Shown: positions 8,356 to 16,217 of the stretch, in pieces
Position numbering within the stretch: the stretch's first letter is position 1
Layout of the letters: every line of letters starts with the position of its first letter
Assembly: GCF_003850565.1 (NCBI RefSeq)
Contig: NZ_CP027706.1
Location: forward strand, 372,001 to 436,000
DNA length: 64,000 nt
Reading direction: 5' to 3'
From: Pseudomonas sessilinigenes
GTDB lineage: Bacteria; Pseudomonadota; Gammaproteobacteria; Pseudomonadales; Pseudomonadaceae
Position numbers and translations under genes: made by a program
The notes under the pieces: generated by a model
Databases searched by the model: none
What the model saw: only the letters and a program-made list of their open reading frames with translations
Told to the model about the DNA's origin: nothing

Positions 8356-9902
8356 TGGTCGGCCTCCGTGGTGTGCAGACCGAAGTCGGCAGGGAAGTGC
8401 TTGAGGGCGCTGGCCACCGGGTAGGACGTCATGCCGCCCAGGGCGCACAGCGAGCCGTATTGCAGGGTGTCGCACAGGTCCTTGAGGATCAGCGCCTGGT
8501 GCTGGCGCTCCTCGGGACCGGGAGCCGCCAGCAGGCGGTCGATGACTTCCACGCCACGGGTCGAGCCGATGCGGCACGGGGTGCACTTGCCGCAGGATTC
8601 CTCGGCGCAGAACTGCATGGCGAAGCGCGCCATGTGGGCCAGGTCGAGGCTGTCGTCGGCCACCACCACGCCGCCGTGGCCGAGCATCGCGCCCATGGCG
8701 GCGAAGGCCTCGTAGTCCAGCGGTGTGTCGAACTGCGTGGGCGGGACCCAGGCGCCGAGGGGGCCGCCGATCTGGGCCGCCTTCAGTGGCCGGCCGCTGG
8801 CGGTGCCGCCCCCGTAGTCATGCAGCAGCTCACCCAGGGTCAGGCCGAAGGCCCGTTCCACCAGGCCGCCATGGCGGACATTGCCCGCCAGCTGGAAGGG
8901 CATGGTGCCCAGGGAGCGGCCCATGCCGTAGTCGCGATAGAACGGTGCGCCCTTGGCCAGGATCAGCGGCACCGAGGCCAGGGTCAGCACGTTGTGCACC
9001 AGGGTCGGCTGGCCGAACAGGCCTTGCAGGGCCGGGATCGGCGGCTTGGCGCGAACGATCCCGCGCTTGCCTTCCAGGGAGTCGAGCAGCGCGGTTTCCT
9101 CGCCGCAGATGTAGGCCCCGGCGCCGACCCGCACTTCCAGGTCGAAGGGCTGGCCGCTCCCGCCGGCATCGGCCCCCAGGTAGCCGGCGTCCCGGGCCAG
9201 GTCCAGGGCCGCGCGCAGGGTGGCCACTGCCTGGGGATACTCCGAGCGCACATAGATATAGCCCTGGCTGGCACCGACGGCGATGCCGGCGATGGCCATG
9301 CCCTCGATCAGCAGGAAGGGGTCGCCCTCCATCAGCATGCGGTCGGCGAAGGTCCCGGAGTCGCCCTCGTCGGCGTTGCACACCACGTACTTCTGCTGCG
9401 GCGGGGTCTCGCGCACCGTGCGCCACTTGATCCCCGCGGGGAAGGCCGCGCCGCCCCGGCCACGCAGGCCGGAGTCGAGCACCGCAGCCACGGTCTGCTC
9501 GCCGCCCAGGGCGATGGCGCGCTCCAGGCCGGCGAAACCGCCGTGGGCCCGATAGTCCTCCAGGGACAGCGGCCGGGTGATGCCGGCGCGGGCGAACAGC
9601 AGGCGCTGCTGGCTCTTGAGGTAGGGAATCTGTTCCACCAGGCCCAGGGCCAAGGGGTGGCTGGCCGGATCGGTTTGCAGGGCGTCCAGCAGCGCTGGTA
9701 CGTCGGCCACGTTCAGCGGACCGAAGCCCAGGCGGCCCTCGGGGGTATCGACTTCTAGCAGCGGTTCCAGCCAGTACAGGCCACGGGAACTGGTGCGTTG
9801 CAGTTGCAGTTGGCGCTGGCTGGCCTGGGCCAGCAGGGCGTCGGCCACTTGGTCGGCGCCCACGGCCCGGGCCAGGGAGTCACAGGACAGGTAGAGGTTC
9901 AT
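8352..9902 (-). CDS. fdsB: NAD-type formate dehydrogenase, beta (NuoF-like) subunit
   Basis: A 516-residue NuoF-type flavoprotein that passes electrons from formate to NAD+. The first ~120 residues look like a fused thioredoxin-like [2Fe-2S] region; the classic Cys pattern is not obvious there. It is followed by the FMN/NADH module with GLRGRGGAAFPAGIKW and VVCNADEGDSGTFADR, and a C-terminal [4Fe-4S] site SCGKCTPCRIG. The ATG at 9902 sits at an ATGA overlap with fdsG, and its own stop overlaps the fdsA start, so the operon is fully coupled. Absence of nuo genes nearby and the FdsA and FdsD partners identify it as formate dehydrogenase rather than complex I. Confidence 0.93.
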   Translation of the reverse strand: MNLYLSCDSLARAVGADQVADALLAQASQRQLQLQRTSSRGLYWLEPLLEVDTPEGRLGFGPLNVADVPALLDALQTDPASHPLALGLVEQIPYLKSQQRLLFARAGITRPLSLEDYRAHGGFAGLERAIALGGEQTVAAVLDSGLRGRGGAAFPAGIKWRTVRETPPQQKYVVCNADEGDSGTFADRMLMEGDPFLLIEGMAIAGIAVGASQGYIYVRSEYPQAVATLRAALDLARDAGYLGADAGGSGQPFDLEVRVGAGAYICGEETALLDSLEGKRGIVRAKPPIPALQGLFGQPTLVHNVLTLASVPLILAKGAPFYRDYGMGRSLGTMPFQLAGNVRHGGLVERAFGLTLGELLHDYGGGTASGRPLKAAQIGGPLGAWVPPTQFDTPLDYEAFAAMGAMLGHGGVVVADDSLDLAHMARFAMQFCAEESCGKCTPCRIGSTRGVEVIDRLLAAPGPEERQHQALILKDLCDTLQYGSLCALGGMTSYPVASALKHFPADFGLHTTEADQ

Positions 9903-10378
9903 CACGCATCCTCCCGGCAGCTGTCGAGCAACGCGTCCAGGCGTTCGGCGCTGAGCCGGGCATGCAGCTGGCCGTCCAGCTCCAGGGCCGGCGAGCAGGC
10001 GCAGGCGCCCAGGCAGTACACCGGCCGCAGGCTGATGCGGCCATCGGCGCTGCTGCCATGGTCGTCCAGTTGCAGGCGCTCGCGCAGTTGCGCCGCCAGT
10101 TGCTCGGCGCCCCGGCTCTGGCAGGATTCGGCGCGGCATAGGCGCAGGATGTGCCGCGCGGGCGGCGCGGTGCGAAAGTCATGGTAGAAGCTGATCACGC
10201 CGCGTACTTCGGCCTGGCTCTGGTTGAGCCCATGGGCGATGGCGGGGATGGCCACGTCGGGGATGTAGCCCAGCTCTTCCTGGATCTGGTGGAGCAGCGG
10301 CAGCAGCGCCCCGGGAACGTCCTTGTAGCGCTCCAGCAGGGTGTGGATCACAGGCAGGTGCAGCGATTCATCAGGCAT
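9902..10378 (-). CDS. fdsG: NAD-type formate dehydrogenase, gamma (NuoE-like) subunit
   Basis: A 158-residue NuoE-like thioredoxin-fold [2Fe-2S] protein. Ligand pattern visible: CRAESCQSRG and, about 35 residues on, CLGACACSP. The start at 10378 (MPDESLHLPV) has a GAGGAA ribosome-binding site 6 bp upstream and is chosen over the upstream in-frame extension. It is the first gene of the fdsGBAD operon, which runs leftward with ATGA overlaps throughout. It relays electrons between FdsA and the FMN of FdsB. Confidence 0.92.
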   Translation of the reverse strand: MPDESLHLPVIHTLLERYKDVPGALLPLLHQIQEELGYIPDVAIPAIAHGLNQSQAEVRGVISFYHDFRTAPPARHILRLCRAESCQSRGAEQLAAQLRERLQLDDHGSSADGRISLRPVYCLGACACSPALELDGQLHARLSAERLDALLDSCREDA

Positions 10379-10749
10379 ACAGCATTCCTCACGGTCACGG
10401 ACACACCTGGTGGTTGTCGGTTGTCCGAAAGTCTCGGCTGCGGCCCTGGTTGCCACGTCACGGTAGCGCGGCGATCCGGCCGGTAGCCATGCACCCTGAA
10501 TGGGTATCTTGTTGTACCCGGTGCGGTCGTCGCCGTACCTGTTCAGGGCATAAAGGGCAGCTTGACACGCTGCCTCTGATTGATCCGCACCAAAGCGACT
10601 TGCTCAGTTCCGAATACGACCATTCACTGAGTCTAGAAGAGGCTGGGAAAGCCGGTGGGATGGGGCGCGCACTATGGAACGAAACCGGAGGGTCCCGAAG
10701 TGACTTCGGTCAGTGTTTGTGGCGGGGAGCCTACCCCCGCCACCCACGA
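10379..10749. other. Intergenic region upstream of fdsG and downstream of ABC permease
   Basis: 371 bp without a supported gene. It must contain the fds promoter, but I cannot place -35/-10 elements with confidence. Visible structures are the dyad CCGAAGT-G-ACTTCGG (10695-10709) and the hairpin at 10719-10743. Short frames in this stretch look like noise. Confidence 0.6.
10719..10743 (-). terminator. Hairpin downstream of the ABC-transporter operon
   Basis: Perfect 9-bp GC-rich arms (GTGGCGGGG / CCCCGCCAC) with a 7-nt loop begin 7 bp past the stop of the last permease gene on the minus strand. There is only a weak T content after the stem, so termination or mRNA 3'-end protection is inferred. 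Confidence 0.5.
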
Positions 10750-11568
10750 TCAGGAGGAACGCGCGCGGCGCTGGGCGTAGTGCTGCACGACCAGGCGCCC
10801 GATCAGCGCCAGCAGGGTCAGGCTGATCAGCAGCACCGAAATGGCCGCCACGCTGGGGTCGACGTTGTCCCGCAACCCGCTCCAGATCCGTCGGGGCAGG
10901 GTGTTGACGTCGACGCTGGTGATGAACAGGGTCACTGCCACCTCTTCCCAGGACAGGGCGAAGCTCAGCAGCGCGGTGGAGAAGATCCCCAGCTTCAGGT
11001 TCGGCAGGATCACCAGGAAGGTGGTCTGCATCAGGCTGGCCCCCAGGTTGCGCGAGGCCAGTTCGATGCGCCGGTCTACCTGGCTCAGCGCCACCAGCAT
11101 GGTCACCACGCCGTAGGGCACCACCATCACCACGTGGGCGATCACCACCCCGGGCAGGGTATCGTAGCCCCAGCCCGGGGCGATGCTGCCCAGCTTGGTT
11201 TCCATGAAGTACAGCACCAGGGCCGAGATCACCGGCGGGATCGCCATGGGCAGCAGCACCAGGCCGATCAACAGCGTCGCCAGGCGTGAGCGCAGGTACC
11301 AGATGCCCAGGCTGAAACTGACCGCCAGCAAGGTGGCGATCAGGCTGGTGGCCGTGGCGATGGCCAGGCTCTGGCCGGTGCTCGACAGCCAGTCGGGGTT
11401 GCTCAGCAGGGCCTCGTAGTGACGCAGCGACCAGTTGCCCTCGGGCATCGACAGGTAGCGCTTGGCGGTGAAGGACACCGGGATCACCGTCAGCAACGGG
11501 AACAGCATGAAGGCCATGGCGATCACGGCGATCAGCCGGGTACTCAAGGCAGTGCGATGTGTATTCAT
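10750..11568 (-). CDS. ABC transporter permease, PotC-like
   Basis: A 272-residue membrane protein with about six hydrophobic helices and the permease EAA-type loop (RNLGASLMQTTFLVILPNLKLG), which docks on the ATPase. It is similar in layout to PotC/PhnV-type permeases of polyamine or aminophosphonate importers. The ATG at 11568 (MNTHRTALS) follows GAGG with good spacing; the upstream in-frame start would overlap the preceding gene. It is the last gene of a four-gene importer operon: ATPase, binding protein, PotB-like permease, PotC-like permease. Confidence 0.88.
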   Translation of the reverse strand: MNTHRTALSTRLIAVIAMAFMLFPLLTVIPVSFTAKRYLSMPEGNWSLRHYEALLSNPDWLSSTGQSLAIATATSLIATLLAVSFSLGIWYLRSRLATLLIGLVLLPMAIPPVISALVLYFMETKLGSIAPGWGYDTLPGVVIAHVVMVVPYGVVTMLVALSQVDRRIELASRNLGASLMQTTFLVILPNLKLGIFSTALLSFALSWEEVAVTLFITSVDVNTLPRRIWSGLRDNVDPSVAAISVLLISLTLLALIGRLVVQHYAQRRARSS

Positions 11569-11575
11569 AGTGACC

Positions 11576-12412
11576 TCAACCCACCAGTCGATTGACACGG
11601 GTGATGCGCATCAGCAGCCAGATCAGCGCGCTGACCAGGGCCAGCAGCACCAGGCTCAGGGCCGCGCCCAAGCCCCAGTTGCTGGTCTGGAACATCTGCA
11701 GGAACACGTACTCGGCGATCATCACCGTCTGTCCGCCACCCAGCAGCACCGGGGTGATGAAGAAGCCCAGGCAGAACACGAAGACCATGATGAAGGCCCC
11801 CAGCAGCCCCGGCAGGGTCTGCGGCAGCAGCACTTGCCAGAAGGTGCGCAAGGCCCCGGCGCCCAGCCCGCGGGAGGCCAAGAGGACCCGCTGGTCCAGC
11901 TGGCGCATGCTCGACAGCAGCGGGAACAGGGCATAGGGGATCATGAAGTGGAGCATGCCGATCACCACCCCCAATTCGTTGCGGGTCAGTTGCAGGGGGT
12001 GTTCGATCCAGCCCAGGGACAGCAGGCTGTCGTTGACCACGCCGTTGCTGCGCAGGGCGATCAGCCAGCCGAAGGCCCGCACCAGCACCGAGATCCAGAA
12101 CGGGATGAACACGCAGATCTCCACCATGCGCTGCCAGAACGGCGGGCTGAAGACCCAGCAGTAGGCCAGCAGGTAGCCGATCGCCAGGGCCAGCAGGCTG
12201 ACGGTCAGGCACAGGCGCAGGGTGCGCAGCAGCATGTCGTGGATTGCCGGGTCGCTGGCGATGCGCTGGTACTGCTCGATGCCGGGTTCGGGCAGGGTGA
12301 AGCTCCAGCTCACTACGCCGACGAAGGGCAATAAGTAGAACAGCACCAGCAACAGCGGCAGCGGTACCAGCAGCAGGCTGCGTTCCAGGCGCGCGGTTTG
12401 GGTCGCACTCAT
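11576..12412 (-). CDS. ABC transporter permease, PotB-like
   Basis: A 278-residue inner-membrane permease with six predicted helices. The N-terminal anchor is LLLVPLPLLLVLFYLLPFVG, and the coupling loop SRGLGAGALRTFWQVLLPQT is a clear EAA motif. It pairs with the PotC-like permease 7 bp downstream and follows the binding-protein gene by 10 bp. It forms half of the translocation pore. Confidence 0.88.
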   Translation of the reverse strand: MSATQTARLERSLLLVPLPLLLVLFYLLPFVGVVSWSFTLPEPGIEQYQRIASDPAIHDMLLRTLRLCLTVSLLALAIGYLLAYCWVFSPPFWQRMVEICVFIPFWISVLVRAFGWLIALRSNGVVNDSLLSLGWIEHPLQLTRNELGVVIGMLHFMIPYALFPLLSSMRQLDQRVLLASRGLGAGALRTFWQVLLPQTLPGLLGAFIMVFVFCLGFFITPVLLGGGQTVMIAEYVFLQMFQTSNWGLGAALSLVLLALVSALIWLLMRITRVNRLVG

Positions 12413-12422
12413 GGTCGGCGCC

Positions 12423-13535
12423 TCACTTGGACAGGTGGGTCAGGTACTGCTCCAGGGTGCTGGAGTAGTGATCGGCGTACCACTGGGTGTCCAGCAGGAT
12501 CTGCTTCTTCATGTTGGCTTCGGACGCGCAGTTGAGCTCCAGCTGCTCGGGGCTCATCAGCTTCTGGGTGGCCGGGTTGGATGGGCCGTTGCCGAGGATC
12601 TCGAACAGCTTGAACTGGCCCGCCGGCTGCAGGGCATGCTGGATGAACTGCATGGCCGGGGCAGTACCTGCCGGGTTGTCGCTGAGCACGGCCCAGCTGC
12701 TGTTGGTGAGGAAGGCGTTGTCATAGCCCCATTTGATCCGGCCACCGCTGTCCTCGCGCAACAAGGTGGCGCGGGTGTGCCAGAGCACGCCCATGGAGGC
12801 TTCGCCTTCGATCATCAGTTGCTGGCTTTCCGCGCCCGAGCCCCAGAACGACAGGACGTGGGGCTTGAGTTCGTCGATCTTGCGCAGGGCCCGTGGTACG
12901 TCCAGCGGATACAACTTGTCGACGGGTACGCCGTCGGCCAGCAGGGCGGCCTCGAGCATGCCGTTCATCCACTTGTAGAGGGTGCGCTTGCCGGGGAATT
13001 TCTCCACGTTCCAGAAATCCGCCCAGTCCCTGGGGCCGTTGTCGCCGTATTTCTCGCTGTCCCAGGCCAGCACGTAGCTGAGCATGTAGCCGGCAATCCC
13101 GTAGTCATGGCTCATCCCCGGGGCTACCTGGTCGCGCTGCACCACGCTGTAGTCCAGGGGTTGCAGGATCTTCTCGCGGCCCAGGTTCAGGGCGCTGTAG
13201 CCTTCCATGTCCACCACGTCCCAGCTGGGCCGGCCGCTGGCCAGTTGCGAGCGTACCGCGCCTTCGGTGGGGCCGGCGCCGTCGATGCGCACCGGGATGC
13301 CGGTGCTCTTGGTGAAGCTGTCGGTCCAGGCCGTGCGGAAGGCATTCAGTGCATCGCCGCCCCAGTTGACCAGCACCAGGGGCTTGTCGGCCGACCAGCT
13401 GATCCCGCTGCGCAGGGCCAGGGGCACGGCCGCCAGCAGGCCCATGGCCTGGACGAAGGTGCGGCGGCTGATCTGTCCGCCACGGGCTTTTTCGATGAGG
13501 ATTTCGATGCAGTCGCGCTGGTGGTGCTCGCTCAT
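12423..13535 (-). CDS. ABC transporter substrate-binding protein, PotD-like
   Basis: A 370-residue periplasmic binding protein. It has a long N-terminal region ending in a twin-arginine-like signal: ISRRTFVQAMGLLAAVPLAL followed by a small-residue cleavage zone, so Tat export is plausible. The mature body has the group-1 extracellular solute-binding layout (VNWGGDALNAFRTAWTDSF, SWDVVDMEGYSAL), like spermidine/putrescine-binding PotD/PotF. I cannot see the acidic residues well enough to say polyamine is bound. The start at 13535 has GAGGA 9 bp upstream. Confidence 0.85.
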   Translation of the reverse strand: MSEHHQRDCIEILIEKARGGQISRRTFVQAMGLLAAVPLALRSGISWSADKPLVLVNWGGDALNAFRTAWTDSFTKSTGIPVRIDGAGPTEGAVRSQLASGRPSWDVVDMEGYSALNLGREKILQPLDYSVVQRDQVAPGMSHDYGIAGYMLSYVLAWDSEKYGDNGPRDWADFWNVEKFPGKRTLYKWMNGMLEAALLADGVPVDKLYPLDVPRALRKIDELKPHVLSFWGSGAESQQLMIEGEASMGVLWHTRATLLREDSGGRIKWGYDNAFLTNSSWAVLSDNPAGTAPAMQFIQHALQPAGQFKLFEILGNGPSNPATQKLMSPEQLELNCASEANMKKQILLDTQWYADHYSSTLEQYLTHLSK

Positions 13536-13620
13536 GGGGGCAAGTCCTCGCAAGGCCGGTGCCCGAGGCGCCAGCCGTTGATTGTTGTTGTTCTGTACGA
13601 AAACCGGGGTGGTGGTCCTC

Positions 13621-13711
13621 TGTAGGAGCCAAGCGTGCTCGCGATGGTCGTGAACGTTACGGGGTCAACGCAGCGCTCTGCAGTCCATCGCGGGCAAGCC
13701 TCGCTCCTACA
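13621..13711. repeat. REPIN: two inverted REP sequences
   Basis: TGTAGGAGCCAAGCGTGCTC at 13621 and GCGGGCAAGCCTCGCTCCTA ending near 13711 are inverted copies of the Pseudomonas REP repeat around a ~40-bp middle. It sits between the ATPase and binding-protein genes of the importer, where a stem could lower readthrough or stabilise mRNA. The right half is close to the copy at 50743. Confidence 0.8.
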
Positions 13712-13733
13712 ATTGCCTGACTGATCGCGGGGC

Positions 13734-14825
13734 TCAGGCTTCCAGCAGGAAGCTGTGGCGTACCGGCCAGCTCAGCCACACCGGGGTGCCGCTGGGCAAT
13801 CGGGCGCCGGGGTGATCGCCGGGTACCGAGAGGTTCACCGGTGCCAGCTCCGGGGCGATGTTCAGTGCCAGATGCGTGCTGGAACCCTGGTAGACCCGTT
13901 CGCCCAGGTGCGCCGGCAGCACGTTGTGCTCACCTGCTTGCGGTCGTTCGGTGTGCAGCGTCATGTGCTCGGGGCGTACCGCCAGCAACTGTGGCTGGCT
14001 GCTCAGTTCCCCGGGAAGCGCGGCATGCAGGGCGACGTCGCCACAGCGGCCACTGGCGTGGCTGCCATTGCGGGCAATGTCGCGCAGCGGGAACAGGTTC
14101 ATCTTGCCCAGGAACTCGGCGACGAAGCGGTTGCTGGGGCGGTCGTAGATGTCCTGGGGCGAGTCGATCTGCGCCAGGCGTCCCTGGTTGAAGATGGCGA
14201 TGCGGGTCGACAGGGCCAGGGCTTCGCCCTGGTCGTGGGTGACGAACACGAAGCTGGTGCCCACCTGGCAATGGATGCGCTGCAGCTCGGCTTGCAGTTG
14301 TTCGCGCAGGTTCTTGTCCAGGGCCGAGAGCGGTTCGTCGAGCAGCAGCATGTCCGGCTCGAACACCAGGGCCCGGGCGATGGCCACCCGCTGCTGCTGG
14401 CCACCGGAAAGCTCGGACGGTTTCTTGTGCAGGTGTGCACCCAGGCCCACCACTTCGAGGATGTGCTTGACCCGGCGCTGGCGCTCCTCGGCCTTGACCC
14501 CGCGGATGCGCAATGGGTAGGCGACGTTGTCGGCCACGCTCATGTGCGGGAACAGCGCGTAGCCCTGGAACACCATGCCGTAGTTGCGTTTTTCCGCCGG
14601 GCGCCGGCTGATGTCGACACCACGCTCCATGAGCTTGCCGGCGCTGGGTGAAAGGAAGCCTGCGAGGATCATCAGCAGGGTGGTCTTGCCTGAGCCGGAG
14701 GGGCCCAGGAGGGTGAGGAATTCGCCTTGGCGAACGTCGAGGTCAATGCCGTCCAGGGCAGTGAAGTTGCCGTAATACTGGCTGATTCCTTGGGCGCTGA
14801 GTTGAGTCGAAGGACTGCTGGACAC
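13734..14825 (-). CDS. ABC transporter ATP-binding protein, PotA-like
   Basis: A 363-residue ATPase with Walker A GPSGSGKTT (about residues 41-49), Q-loop GMVFQGYALFPHMSV, signature LSGGQQQRVAIARAL, Walker B MLLLDEPLSALD and switch His in VTHDQGEA. The C-terminal ~120 residues form a TOBE-type regulatory domain (LAVRPEHMTLH...). This matches the PotA/FbpC class. It is the first gene of the operon on the minus strand. The 25-bp motif at 14942-14966 lies 117 bp upstream of its ATG. Confidence 0.93.
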   Translation of the reverse strand: MSSSPSTQLSAQGISQYYGNFTALDGIDLDVRQGEFLTLLGPSGSGKTTLLMILAGFLSPSAGKLMERGVDISRRPAEKRNYGMVFQGYALFPHMSVADNVAYPLRIRGVKAEERQRRVKHILEVVGLGAHLHKKPSELSGGQQQRVAIARALVFEPDMLLLDEPLSALDKNLREQLQAELQRIHCQVGTSFVFVTHDQGEALALSTRIAIFNQGRLAQIDSPQDIYDRPSNRFVAEFLGKMNLFPLRDIARNGSHASGRCGDVALHAALPGELSSQPQLLAVRPEHMTLHTERPQAGEHNVLPAHLGERVYQGSSTHLALNIAPELAPVNLSVPGDHPGARLPSGTPVWLSWPVRHSFLLEA

Positions 14826-14941
14826 TACAGAGTTCTCCTGCGGAAACCGACCTGCGCTGTGGAGTTTTTATTGTTGGAACAGCAGGCGGTCGGCTCATTA
14901 TTGGCAAAAGCAACGGCACATCAATGGAATAATTTTTGCCT

Positions 14942-14966
14942 CATTGGTGAGTGAAATTATCCATTG
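14942..14966. promoter_or_regulatory. Candidate LysR-type operator upstream of the ABC importer (copy 1)
   Basis: CATTGGTGA, a 10-bp AT-rich spacer, then CCATTG. The same arrangement with identical spacing occurs at 16022-16046 in the lysR/M20 divergent region. The core fits the LysR T-N11-A pattern: TGGT-N11-TCCA. It suggests that the LysR protein encoded between the two sites regulates the importer as well as itself and the amidohydrolase. Confidence 0.5.
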
Positions 14967-14996
14967 GCCAGGGGCCGCTGCTGCCTTCTCCCAGGT

Positions 14997-15914
14997 TTAA
15001 GGCTTGATCAGCAAACTGTCGGTGATGCCTTGGGTGGTGTTTTGCAGCTGGTATTTAAGCCACGTCGAAAAGGCCCGTACCGCCGGCCTTTCAGCCTTGG
15101 CCGGATCGATCGCCAGGAAGTAGCCGCGCCGGGCGCTGATGGCGATATCGAAGGGTCGTACCAGCAGGCCCCGGGCCAGGGCATTGCCACTGAGCAGGCT
15201 GTCGCCGATGGCCACGCCCTGGGCGGCGATGCACGCCGACTGCGCACAGTGGGCGTCGGAGAAGGTGATGCCGCTGTCCGCGTCGATCTGCTCGACCCCG
15301 GCAGCGGCCAGCCAGGCGCGCCAGTCACTGGTGTCGTTCATGTGGATCAAGGGCAGGCCGGCCAGGTCCTGGGGCGTCTTCAAGCCGCCGATGGCGTTGA
15401 TCAGGCGCGGGCTGCATACCGGTGAGAAATGCAGGGTGAAGATCGGCTCCACCTGCAGCCCGGGCCAGTCGCCGATGCCGTAGGTGATGAACAGGTCGGC
15501 CTCGGGATCGCTGGTATCGTCCCAGGAGCGCGGGTTGACCACATGCAGCCGTACCTCGGGGTATTGGCGCTGGAAGCTGTTGATGTGGTTGCACAGCCAG
15601 AAGCTGGTAAACCCCGGGTTGCAACTGATGCGCAACTTGCCGGACACCGCGGGCCCATCGAAGAGCCGGCCGGCGTCCTGGATGTCGGCGAGGATGCGCC
15701 GAACTTCGAGGGCATAGCACTGGCCTTGGTGCGTCAGGCCGATGCCGCGCCCGACCCGTTCGGTCAGGGCGAAGCCCAGGCTCTGTTCCAGGCTGATGAT
15801 CTGGTGGCTGATGGCGCTGCGGGTCAGGCTCAACTGCTGGGCGGCGGCGGTCACGCTGCCCAGCCGGGCGACCGCGTCGAGGGCGCGCAAGGCGCTGATC
15901 GTGGGAAAACGCAT
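14997..15914 (-). CDS. LysR-family transcriptional regulator (GcvA-like group)
   Basis: A 305-residue regulator. The N-terminal winged HTH is clear (RFPTISALRALDAVARLGS; VTAAAQQLSLTRSAISHQII), followed by the effector-binding domain (GKLRISCNPGFTSFWL...). The start at 15914 has GGAGG four bases upstream. The reading frame stays open far upstream across the M20 gene in antisense, which is a GC-rich artefact and not a fusion. It is divergent from the M20 gene (303-bp gap) and upstream of, and parallel to, the ABC importer, so it probably controls both. Confidence 0.92.
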   Translation of the reverse strand: MRFPTISALRALDAVARLGSVTAAAQQLSLTRSAISHQIISLEQSLGFALTERVGRGIGLTHQGQCYALEVRRILADIQDAGRLFDGPAVSGKLRISCNPGFTSFWLCNHINSFQRQYPEVRLHVVNPRSWDDTSDPEADLFITYGIGDWPGLQVEPIFTLHFSPVCSPRLINAIGGLKTPQDLAGLPLIHMNDTSDWRAWLAAAGVEQIDADSGITFSDAHCAQSACIAAQGVAIGDSLLSGNALARGLLVRPFDIAISARRGYFLAIDPAKAERPAVRAFSTWLKYQLQNTTQGITDSLLIKP

Positions 15915-16217
15915 ACAACCTCCGGGGCGGGGGGAACGGGTCTTCGAATGCGTCCGGCCTGGTGTGTCCAGGCGCTTGCGGCGCATCAGGTCGCGCCGAA
16001 GTATGGGTCGCGCCAGCGTGGCATTGGTTAGTTTTTTTGACCATTGCTGGCGAAATAATTTGATTGATGTAGCCAGCGCTTCACCAATACTGGCCCTCGA
16101 TCCGGGCTGAGCCGACCGGACCATTCCCATAACAACAACAGGTCCGGCTGGCCCGGGCGGGCGCCGAGGCGCCCAGCGCGCGACTGGCCGGGACCTGGAT
16201 AACCAGGAGTGCCGAGG
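15915..16217. promoter_or_regulatory. Divergent promoter region lysR / M20 amidohydrolase
   Basis: 303 bp. It holds an AT-rich core around 16022-16075 in otherwise GC-rich DNA, including the 25-bp operator-like motif, where both promoters probably lie. No coding sequence is supported. Confidence 0.55.
16022..16046. promoter_or_regulatory. Candidate LysR-type operator in lysR/M20 region (copy 2)
   Basis: CATTGGTTA, a 10-bp T-rich spacer, then CCATTG. The core TGGT-N11-ACCA is a proper LysR T-N11-A dyad. It lies 108 bp upstream of lysR and 172 bp upstream of the M20 gene. It matches copy 1 at 14942-14966 in sequence and spacing. Confidence 0.55.
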
